NCBI RefSeq assembly: GCF_024586455.1
Contig: NW_026089624.1
Location: 10,569,341-10,633,340 of the forward strand
Reading direction: 5' to 3'
Length of the DNA: 64,000 nucleotides
DNA from: Bactrocera neohumeralis
Lineage: Eukaryota > Arthropoda > Insecta > Diptera > Tephritidae
Shown here: positions 32,746 through 43,200 of the stretch, one piece after another
Layout: the number at the start of each line of letters is the position of its first letter
Position numbering within the stretch: position 1 is the stretch's first letter
Made by a program: the position numbers and the translations under genes
The notes under the pieces: generated by a model
What the model saw: only the letters and a program-made list of their open reading frames with translations
The model's database searches: none
What the model was told of the DNA's origin: nothing

Positions 32746-32838
32746 AAACTACAAAAATTCGATACCAATCAACAATTAGATACATATTATTTTTCAAAAT
32801 ATAGACGAAATTTTGGATCAAGCCGCATCAACCCAAAT

Positions 32839-34437
32839 TGAATAAAATGAGACGCGTTTGGTTCGGATTTAAAAATGTACTCAGCTCTGGTTGCCCAGAG
32901 CTCCTTTATTTATAAAATTTCTTATCCTAATTTGTGTATGCACCACATGCAGAGTACATACACCAATCTTAATACTAATCTATTGTACATACTGAAGTAT
33001 GTACACTAGGCTGATTCAAAAAAATTTTTTTTTTTTTTTCAATTGGTACTCGCAAAAATAGGTTCCTAGACACCTCTAAGAAAGCCTCTCCAAATATGAG
33101 TTTTTAATTGTAACGGGAAGGTCCTCCGCCTAACGGTTTTCTATTTTTTCTTATTATCAGATAGAAAAATTTATATCTCGCTTCCAACTACTTGAAAAAA
33201 TATCTTGTTAATTAGGTTTTGTAGGAAATTGAATGCTCTAAAATATGGTCTCTCATAATTTTTTCGTAAACCCAACCGTTTAAAAGATATTAACGGTTGA
33301 AATTTGACTATTTTTTGAAAAATTCTTTATTTCTTATTAATTTTATAACTCAATGAAAAAAAATTATTATGAATGATAAAACACATAGTTTTGTAGGAAA
33401 TTTACTGCTCTATAAAAATGGTCTACTATGATTTTTCGATTAAGTTAAGCGTTTACGAGATATTCATTGTCAAACATCAATGAATATTAAGGTGGATCAA
33501 AAAAAAAATTTTTTTTTTCGTTTGATACTCTGAAAAATAGGTTCCTAGACACCTCTAAGAATACCTCTCCAAAAATCTATTCATAATAATTTTTTTTATT
33601 GAGTTATAAAATTAATAAGAAATAAAAAATTTTCTCAAAAATAATCAAACTTTAACTGTTAATATCTTTTAAACGGTTGGGTTTACGAAAAAATCATAAG
33701 AGACCATATTTTAGAGCATTCATTTTCCTACAAAACCTAATTAACAAGATATTTTTTCAAGTAGTTGGAAGCGAGATATAAATTTTTCTATCTGATAATA
33801 AGAAAAAATAGAAAACCGTTAGGCGGAGGACCTTCCCGTTACAATTAAAAACTCATATTTGGAGAGGCTTTCTTAGAGGTGTCTAGGAACCTATTTTTGC
33901 GAGTACCAACTGAAAAAAAAAAAAATTTTTTTGAATCACCCTAATGTACACATATCTTAAACCTAAGTGTTCTCAACGGCATACACACTATTTCTTATCT
34001 TTTAATAGTTTAGGATCATTTCCTTTCCTTTACATTGAGTGCATTAAATATTGCAGTCCCTAATCAATATGCCTGTTCAAACATATTGAACAGGCTTATC
34101 TTCGCCAGTGTTGAGGCAGTACAAGGCAATACATAAACAACGCATAGAGATAAGTACATATAATACATTTATATGCAATACGTATGCACTCAACAATTAA
34201 CAACAAAGATATTTACTTAAGATAACATATTGACTTAAGATATGTATTTAGGCAATTGAATACAAATGTGCATGTGCACTTGAAAACAACCCTATACCAT
34301 GTAACATAAACAATACCCGAAATTATGTTATGTGTTAGCGATAATGCATACAAATATTTGACATATGAGATCCGTTTCTATACAGATTTATCTCATTTAC
34401 AATTGTAGCCGTTAAGAACTGTTCAGAAATCTGAACA
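32839..34437 (-). repeat. BEL-2 LTR-A (654 bp without insertion)
   Basis: Runs from tgaataaaatgagacgcg to tgttcagaaatctgaaca and matches LTR-B and LTR-C. It is interrupted by a 937-bp foldback element plus its 8-bp duplication. It lacks a ~22-bp duplication (around atttatatgaggcacgtatgc) that LTR-C has. Next to it is the polypurine side of unit 1. Confidence 0.9.
33007..33943. mobile_element. Foldback element with ~365-bp inverted arms in LTR-A
   Basis: Ends TAGGCTGATTCAAAAAAA and TAGGGTGATTCAAAAAAA (complement); duplication atgtacac at 32999-33006 and 33944-33951. LTR-C shows the empty site (gaagtatgtacacatatc near 61232). The arms 33007-33377 and 33581-33943 are near-perfect complements. 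The centre holds a third partial copy of the end sequence (about 33488-33575, including taggttcctagacacctcta). No coding. The 8-bp duplication with long arms suggests a Mutator-, P- or hAT-related foldback; the superfamily is unresolved. Confidence 0.88.
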
Positions 34438-34717
34438 TACTGCCCACGTTGAAGTGTTTACACTTCAAAATAATTCAAGTATTTATAAATCTTAGGCATG
34501 TTAATTACATTTTTAATTACAAGATTGGCTGATCGAACTCGTTATAATTTTTCTAATATAAACTATTTTTATTGTATACTTTTTAAATGTTTAATATAAT
34601 TTTCATTTGCTAATATTAATAACTAATTTCTAAAAATATATCCTCCTATGGGATATACGTTCCTTGCTGCGTTGCAGATGCGTCGTAGGATTATTGTTAA
34701 GATTACACCACCAGCAA

Positions 34718-35955
34718 TTAAAATATCCATGTATTAGGTGAGGAGAGCTGTAACCAAAATTCTTGCGTTGGCATAATATTGACTTCACAGTTAAGTGGTA
34801 TGCCTGTTTTATTTTTTAATAATGACATCTCACAAGTCTGCGTATGTCCTACGTTAAAGATAGGATGCACTTGTGGACATATTGTCATTCTCACCATACG
34901 TTGACATCCTGTACATTTCATCAGTCATGCTATAGAAAACCGTTTTATTTTCGTTGAAAATAATGTGACGATTTGTTTCCTTAATGCTGACGAAATACCC
35001 GTCATGTATTGTGGGGTATGGGTATATTGTGTACATATGGAGTTCTGTTTTGGCAACTAAAGGTATTTTTATATTAAACAATATAAAATCTTTAGTAACT
35101 TGGGCTGTTGTAGTGGCTATATGTCCGAGTTCAAAGGGGTCAGTATCAGGAAGCCGCAAGCTCTGGTCAAGATTATTTGAAATTAATTTTATTTGGGCTT
35201 CAAACTTTTTTTATCGGCAACAGCCTTTCCGTGAAGTTACCTCTAGAGTTCCAAAGGACGCTTATAATGTCTCTTTGAAGCATTTCAAAGGTCTCCATTG
35301 TTGTGCTGAGTTTGGTGGCTGTTTCAATAAATAACTCACTTTTCAATTGGTCATCGAGAATGGAACTCATTGAATAAATTGAGTCGTTCATTCTTTTAAA
35401 GTTATCCCAGTAAGCTTGATTTTGACGTTTTAAAACATCTAAGGTAACGTCTTCCACTGAAGATTGATTTCGCTATAATCCCAGCAAGTAGTTTTCGTTC
35501 TCCTTAGCCTTCTCTATTTTTTGCGTAAGAACTTCTGCATGCTCTTCATCCATCAGTCCAAACAAGGAGTGGTATAATGACCCTATAAAGGGTAACACTG
35601 ACCTTGTCTTCCGTTGCATCCTCTCCGTGAACGCAATGATGTCGTGCAGCTGTTCAATCTCTAAATACTTGTTGTGCAGCTGCTGAGCCATTTCGTTCAC
35701 TTTATCCTCTTTAAATATAGTTGAGTCCTTTAAATATTTCAACGAATTTGAAATTTGCTGCTTTTCAACCGAGTATTGCAGAAGATCGATGTGGACAATT
35801 ATATCCCACGCTGTTTTAGTCAACCCAACAGGCCCTCTTTGTTCCAAAAATACTCCAGAACTATTCTTAAAATAACTTACATTTAAGCATTTTACAGATG
35901 GTAAAACTATAAGTAAGTTTAATAATGTTAAGATAAAGTTTTTATTTTTTATCCG
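34718..35955 (-). pseudogene. BEL-2 unit 1 env, truncated and frameshifted
   Basis: Env of this family is a fusion-type envelope glycoprotein. Here it follows the integrase C-terminus in frame, with a hydrophobic signal-like segment (about 35890-35955), a basic cleavage-like site and a FIGSLYHSLFGL fusion-peptide-like segment (about 35560-35600). Breaks are a TAG at about 35473, a poly-T frameshift near 35207, a frameshift near 34900 and a deletion of about 0.34 kb near 34717, after which a stop follows at once. That deletion removes the region before the membrane anchor. Unit 4 has the same deletion; unit 3 does not. Confidence 0.8.
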
Positions 35956-38900
35956 AGTCGACCGCCTTGGTATATTATCATTTACTTCAATCGGATCATC
36001 TCTTGTTTTTTCTTCGATAGGAAAAGGACAAACATTGTGTATTGCTCTTTTTGATGTAAGATTGCTTGTCCTTACGTCTACCATTCTACATTTGCCATCT
36101 TGGCCTAAAATAACGTTTTCAATACGTCCTCTTCGCCACTGTAATGGTGGGATATTTTCTTCTTTAAGAAGTACCAAGGTACCAGTTTTGATATTTTCAA
36201 AAGGAACTTGCCATTTATTTCTTTTTTGCAGTTCATTTAAATATTCATTGGACCATCGCTTCCAGAATTCTTTTGAATTCTTTTCGACCGATTTCCAATG
36301 GTCCTTTAACCCTTGGTAACTTTGGTTGTAGTTCGTGTCAACGATAGTTGATAATGGTTCTCCTACCAAAAAATACCTGGAGATCATTTGGATTGTTTGA
36401 TAATGGGGTAATAGGTCTTGAATTAAGTACGGCTTCTATTTGTGTCATGAGTGTGGACATTTCTTCAAAAGTCATTATACCTTCAACTACTCGGAAAAAA
36501 TGTTTTTTAACTGATTTAACAGCCGCTTCTCACAATCCTCCTACATGTGGAGATCTTGCTGGTATGTTTATCCAGGTTATTTCTCTTTGATTACAAAATT
36601 CTGATAATTCTGTTTTATGTGAGTCTTTCTGAAATAACTTAAAAACTTCGCGAAGACTATTGGCTGCTCCAATAAAATTGGTCCCGTTATCTGAATAGAT
36701 TTTATGTGGGCAACTTCTCCTAGAAATAAATCTTTTTAGGGCACCTATCAAAGCTGCTGAAGAAAGATCTGAAACTATTTCTAAGTGTACTGCCTTCGTG
36801 GAAAAGCACACGAAGACACAGACATAAGCTTTATCAGCCTTTTTTCCACGTATTTTATGATGTATCCAAATTGGACCTAGGAAGTCCATTCCTACTATAT
36901 AAAATAGACGCGTTCCTATTAATCTATCTTGCGGTAAGTTTCCCATTAACTGATGTAGGGGCCGAGGGTTTGCTTTAAAGCATCTATAACATTTATTTAC
37001 AACTTTGCTTGCTAATTGTCTACCTCTTAAAATCCAAAACTTTTGCCTGGTTATTGCTAGTAAACCCTGTGGTCCAATGTGTAGATGTTTAACATGTATA
37101 TGATGTACTAATAAACGAACAATTTCATCTTCATAAGGGAGAAGTATAGGGTGCTTAGCATCCTCTGAAAGATTACTACTTTGAATCCTACCTCCTACTC
37201 TTATAATATTATTGCTGTCCATAATTGGAGCTAAAGTGGCTAGTTTGGAATTTTTTGGAATTCGTTTGTTGGAATTGATTAGTTTTAGTTCTAGATCAAA
37301 GTATTTTTTTTGTATTTTACAAATTATGTAATTTAATGCTTTTCGTTTATAAAAAATTGTATTCATTAATGGTTTTTTCCTAATGATATCTATAAACTTA
37401 AATATGTTAGCTGTAACGTTTTGTAGAAATTCGAAACTATTTTTATTGTTTATATTCATTACAATTGTTTGTTTTTCGGTTAGAATCATAACAATCTTAG
37501 ATTTCTTTATCTCTGGAATAATTAAATTATCATTGTTTACCTTTTGTTGGATTTTACAATTATTTGTATAAATAATTTCCGGTCCTCTTAACCATAATTT
37601 GCTGGTGATAAGTTCGCTTGGTGTAACTCCTCTAGAAATAATATCAGCCGGATTGTCTTTTGAGCCGATATGCCTCCAATTATTTATGTTGGTGTTAGTT
37701 TGTATGAAATTTAGTCTATTCGACATATATATCTGTAAACGTCCAGGATCTAGCTGTAACCAATTCAATACTATTGTGGAATCTGTATAAAAGTAAATAG
37801 AACATTTAAATTTCAAACTTTCTAAAATTTTTTGTATTAATTCTACTAAGAGAACAGCCGCACATAGTTCAAGCCGCGGCAATGTTATTATCTTTATTGG
37901 CGCGACTCGTGATTTGGCTGCAAGTATATTTACATAAGTTTCACCTGTTTGGTTTTCAGATTTTGCATAAACTACGGCCCCATACGCTTTCATCGAAGCA
38001 TCACAAAAACCATGTAACTCAATATTTACCGGTTCATTGCATAAAATACGTCTGGATATTCGTATTTGATTTAACAATGGAAGCTCATCTTTGATTTTTA
38101 ACCAAGTGTCCACTATTTCTTGTGACGGCTTTTCATCCCAATCAGTTTTTGATTTCCACATTTCTTGTAATAAAATTTTAGAAGTAACTGTGACGGGATT
38201 TACAAAGCCCAATGGGTCGAATAATTTGGAAACGTCTGAAAGAATGGTCCTTTTAGTAATTTTGTCGTTGCACTTCCAATTGCAAGTTATATGAAAGTGG
38301 TCGTCGAATGGAGTCCAAGTGATACCTAATGCTTTAACTTCGTTGTTATTTTCCTTATTCAAGTCAAGTTGATTTTCTCTGTCTTCAAGAGGAATGTTTT
38401 TTAGAAGTTCAATGTTATTGGAACACCATTTTCTAAGGTTGAATCCATATTTTCTTAAAATTATTTTGATATTGTCCTGGATTAACTTGACATCATCTAG
38501 ATTATCTCCTCCTCTCATAAGATCATCCATATAAAAATCTACATTGATAATTTCAGCTACTTCTGGATAATCATTTCTCTCCAGTTCTGCAATTTTCTGC
38601 AAACATTTAACTGCTAAATAAGGTGCAGCTGCAGTACCATACGTAACTGTTTTAAGAGTATATGTTCGCAGTATTTCATTATCTTCATCGCGCCAATAGA
38701 TTAATTGATATTTTTCATCCTCTGGGCGAATCCATATTTGCCTGAACATTTTCTCAATGTCTGCTGTGAAGACATACCTATGTTTTCTAAATCTCAGCAA
38801 AATATTAAATAAGTCTTCTTGCAACTTAGGCCCAGAATGCATTATTGAATTCAAGGAAACATTCTTGTCTGTTTTACAGGATGCATCAAAAACGACTCTT

Positions 38901-39792
38901 AATTTAGTAGTTGTACTATCTGGTTTCAGTACGCAATGGTGTGGTAAATAATATTTCGATTTAAACATTTACATTAACATTTTTTATTTCCTCCATATGG
39001 CCCAACCTTATATATTCCTTCATAAATTGTTTATACTGCTCTTTCATAATTTCATTATTTTTAAACTTTTTCTCCAGAGAAAGAAATCTTCTTTTTGCTT
39101 GTAAAGAAGAGTCACCTAAATTTATATTTTCTTTTTTGAATGGAAAAGCTACAGTAAATTTACCATCTATAGAAATTTTAAAGTTATTATTAAAGTGCTC
39201 TTCACAATGTGTTTCTTCTTTAGTTTGATTAACACATTTATTTTCAATTGATTCTATTTCCCAAAACTTTTTAAGTTGATTGTCTATTTTTTCATCGAAA
39301 TATGTTACAACACCACAGTGAACTAATTTGGAGCTTATGTTAGTTGATCCGTATATCAACCACCCAAACACACTGTTCTGCAGTTTGTAATTAACATTTT
39401 CGATTGATAATTTCTCTTCTTTTAAGAAATCAAAGAATATGTCCGCACCTAAAAGTAAATCAATTTTACCCGGAACACCAAATGAAGGGTCGGCCAGTTT
39501 TATATTCTCTGGAATTTTTTTTACTTTTATGTGTTCTGTGGGCACATTCGACACAATCTTTTCTACAACCATAGGGTCTAAATTTGTTTCGAAAGGATCT
39601 TTTAATGACTTTAAATGAAGATTAACTCTTTCATTTGTATTTGTCTTGTTTTGACCAACTCCTTCAATGGTCATAGATTCTCTCTTGGAAGGAAGTTTTA
39701 ATTTAGTTTTTAGTTCTTTGGTTATAAGGTGAACTTGAGACCCACTATCTAATAAAGCACGTGCCTTTATTATTCTTCCATCACGACCAATA
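35956..39792 (-). pseudogene. BEL-2 unit 1 protease, RT, RNase H and integrase, gag lost
   Basis: The family pol order is complete from protease (LLDSGSQ, about 39745) through RT (FYMDDLM, about 38525), RNase H (HGFCDASMKAYG, about 38010), integrase zinc region (CYRCFKANP, about 36975) and core (MDFLGP and YSDNGTNFIGA). Lesions are a 4-bp insertion near 38968 that shifts the frame before RT, a TGA at 36530-36532 just before the catalytic Glu of integrase, and a 14-bp deletion near 36374. The block is almost identical to unit 2 (about 39796-43550). gag is missing because the unit is fused to unit 2 at 39788. Confidence 0.85.
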
Positions 39793-39810
39793 CACAAACA
39801 TTGTGTATTG
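39788..39810. other. Palindromic fusion junction between units 1 and 2
   Basis: caatacacaa-aca-ttgtgtattg is a perfect 10-bp inverted repeat with a 3-base loop. The right arm is native integrase/env-boundary sequence also seen at 47925. Unit 1 protease sequence ends at about 39787. About five bases (aatac) belong to neither parent and complement the native gtatt, as expected for fold-back-templated filler during end joining. Confidence 0.75.
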
Positions 39811-40295
39811 CTCTTTTTGATGTAAGATTGCTTGTCCTTACGTCTACCATTCTACATTTGCCATCTTGGCCTAAAATAACGTTTTCAATACGTCCTCTTC
39901 GCCACTGTAATGGTGGGATATTTTCTTCTTTAAGAAGTACCAAGGTACCAGTTTTGATATTTTCAAAAGGAACTTGCCATTTATTTCTTTTTTGCAGTTC
40001 ATTTAAATATTCATTGGACCATCGCTTCCAGAATTCTTTTGAATTCTTTTCGACCGATTTCCAATGGTCCTTTAACCCTTGGTAACTTTGGTTGTAGTTC
40101 GTGTCAACGATAGTTGATAATGGTTCTCCTACCAAAAAATACCTGGAGATCATTTGGATTGTTTGATAATGGGGTAATAGGTCTTGAATTAAGTACGGCT
40201 TCTATTTGTGTCATGAGTGTGGACATTTCTTCAAAAGTCATTATACCTTCAACTACTCGGAAAAAATGTTTTTTAACTGATTTAACAGCCGCTTC
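39801..40295 (-). pseudogene. BEL-2 unit 2 integrase C-terminus after the stop, env lost
   Basis: Continues the integrase beyond its TGA: catalytic Glu region, IEAVLNSRPITPLS, then GRIENVILGQDGKCRMVDVR and a RAIHNVC end at the fusion junction. The 14-bp deletion shared with unit 1 (near 40140) shifts the frame. The env and 3' LTR of this unit are absent. Confidence 0.82.
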
Positions 40296-43200
40296 TCACA
40301 ATCCTCCTACATGTGGAGATCTTGCTGGTATGTTTATCCAGGTTATTTCTCTTTGATTACAAAATTCTGATAATTCTGTTTTATGTGAGTCTTTCTGAAA
40401 TAACTTAAAAACTTCGCGAAGACTATTGGCTGCTCCAATAAAATTGGTCCCGTTATCTGAATAGATTTTATGTGGGCAACTTCTCCTAGAAATAAATCTT
40501 TTTAGGGCACCTATCAAAGCTGCTGAAGAAAGATCTGAAACTATTTCTAAGTGTACTGCCTTCGTGGAAAAGCACACGAAGACACAGACATAAGCTTTAT
40601 CAGCCTTTTTTCCACGTATTTTATGATGTATCCAAATTGGACCTAGGAAGTCCATTCCTACTATATAAAATAGACGCGTTCCTATTAATCTATCTTGCGG
40701 TAAGTTTCCCATTAACTGATGTAGGGGCCGAGGGTTTGCTTTAAAGCATCTATAACATTTATTTACAACTTTGCTTGCTAATTGTCTACCTCTTAAAATC
40801 CAAAACTTTTGCCTGGTTATTGCTAGTAAACCCTGTGGTCCAATGTGTAGATGTTTAACATGTATATGATGTACTAATAAACGAACAATTTCATCTTCAT
40901 AAGGGAGAAGTATAGGGTGCTTAGCATCCTCTGAAAGATTACTACTTTGAATCCTACCTCCTACTCTTATAATATTATTGCTGTCCATAATTGGAGCTAA
41001 AGTGGCTAGTTTGGAATTTTTTGGAATTCGTTTGTTGGAATTGATTAGTTTTAGTTCTAGATCAAAGTATTTTTTTTGTATTTTACAAATTATGTAATTT
41101 AATGCTTTTCGTTTATAAAAAATTGTATTCATTAATGGTTTTTTCCTAATGATATCTATAAACTTAAATATGTTAGCTGTAACGTTTTGTAGAAATTCGA
41201 AACTATTTTTATTGTTTATATTCATTACAATTGTTTGTTTTTCGGTTAGAATCATAACAATCTTAGATTTCTTTATCTCTGGAATAATTAAATTATCATT
41301 GTTTACCTTTTGTTGGATTTTACAATTATTTGTATAAATAATTTCCGGTCCTCTTAACCATAATTTGCTGGTGATAAGTTCGCTTGGTGTAACTCCTCTA
41401 GAAATAATATCAGCCGGATTGTCTTTTGAGCCGATATGCCTCCAATTATTTATGTTGGTGTTAGTTTGTATGAAATTTAGTCTATTCGACATATATATCT
41501 GTAAACGTCCAGGATCTAGCTGTAACCAATTCAATACTATTGTGGAATCTGTATAAAAGTAAATAGAACATTTAAATTTCAAACTTTCTAAAATTTTTTG
41601 TATTAATTCTACTAAGAGAACAGCCGCACATAGTTCAAGCCGCGGCAATGTTATTATCTTTATTGGCGCGACTCGTGATTTGGCTGCAAGTATATTTACA
41701 TAAGTTTCACCTGTTTGGTTTTCAGATTTTGCATAAACTACGGCCCCATACGCTTTCATCGAAGCATCACAAAAACCATGTAACTCAATATTTACCGGTT
41801 CATTGCATAAAATACGTCTGGATATTCGTATTTGATTTAACAATGGAAGCTCATCTTTGATTTTTAACCAAGTGTCCACTATTTCTTGTGACGGCTTTTC
41901 ATCCCAATCAGTTTTTGATTTCCACATTTCTTGTAATAAAATTTTAGAAGTAACTGTGACGGGATTTACAAAGCCCAATGGGTCGAATAATTTGGAAACG
42001 TCTGAAAGAATGGTCCTTTTAGTAATTTTGTCGTTGCACTTCCAATTGCAAGTTATATGAAAGTGGTCGTCGAATGGAGTCCAAGTGACACCTAATGCTT
42101 TAACTTCGTTGTTATTTTCCTTATTCAAGTCAAGTTGATTTTCTCTGTCTTCAAGAGGAATGTTTTTTAGAAGTTCAATGTTATTGGAACACCATTTTCT
42201 AAGGTTGAATCCATATTTTCTTAAAATTATTTTGATATTGTCCTGGATTAACTTGACATCATCTAGATTATCTCCTCCTCTCATAAGATCATCCATATAA
42301 AAATCTACATTGATAATTTCAGCTACTTCTGGATAATCATTTCTCTCCAGTTCTGCAATTTTCTGCAAACATTTAACTGCTAAATAAGGTGCAGCTGCAG
42401 TACCATACGTAACTGTTTTAAGAGTATATGTTCGCAGTATTTCATTATCTTCATCGCGCCAATAGATTAATTGATATTTTTCATCCTCTGGGCGAATCCA
42501 TATTTGCCTGAACATTTTCTCAATGTCTGCTGTGAAGACATACCTATGTTTTCTAAATCTCAGCAAAATATTAAATAAGTCTTCTTGCAACTTAGGCCCA
42601 GAATGCATTATTGAATTCAAGGAAACATTCTTGTCTGTTTTACAGGATGCATCAAAAACGACTCTTAATTTAGTAGTTGTACTATCTGGTTTCAGTACGC
42701 AATGGTGTGGTAAATAATATTTCGATTTAAACATATTAACATTTTTTATTTCCTCCATATGGCCCAACCTTATATATTCCTTCATAAATTGTTTATACTG
42801 CTCTTTCATAATTTCATTATTTTTAAACTTTTTCTCCAGAGAAAGAAATCTTCTTTTTGCTTGTAAAGAAGAGTCACCTAAATTTATATTTTCTTTTTTG
42901 AATGGAAAAGCTACAGTAAATTTACCATCTATAGAAATTTTAAAGTTATTATTAAAGTGCTCTTCACAATGTGTTTCTTCTTTTGTTTGATTAACACATT
43001 TATTTTCAATTGATTCTATTTCCCAAAACTTTTTAAGTTGATTGTCTATTTTTTCATCGAAATATGTTACAACACCACAGTGAACTAATTTGGAGCTTAT
43101 GTTAGTTGATCCGTATATCAACCACCCAAACACACTGTTCTGCAGTTTGTAATTAACGTTTTCGATTGATAATTTCTCTTCTTTTAAGAAATCAAAGAAT

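Larger units (their letters stand above)
23436..32838 (+). mobile_element. gypsy-A: old Ty3/gypsy element, heavily interrupted; left boundary approximate
   Basis: The ordered remains are an LTR 3' part with a ctatatag box and ggaaataaa (about 23470-23520), a primer-binding site (23521), leader (28321-28585), protease (about 31140-31244), RT (31873-32135) and RNase H (about 32340-32745). They are split by a Harbinger element, an RTE-like LINE, a piggyBac-like MITE and finally the BEL-2 array at 32839. Integrase and the 3' LTR are not in the window and may lie beyond its right end. All pieces carry stops or deletions. Confidence 0.65.

Noticed and set aside
34984..35334. Plus-strand frames opposite BEL-2 env and pol (also near 36035, 37383, 46874 and 62300)
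   Set aside because: They recur at the same places in every unit and are shadows of the minus-strand polyprotein.
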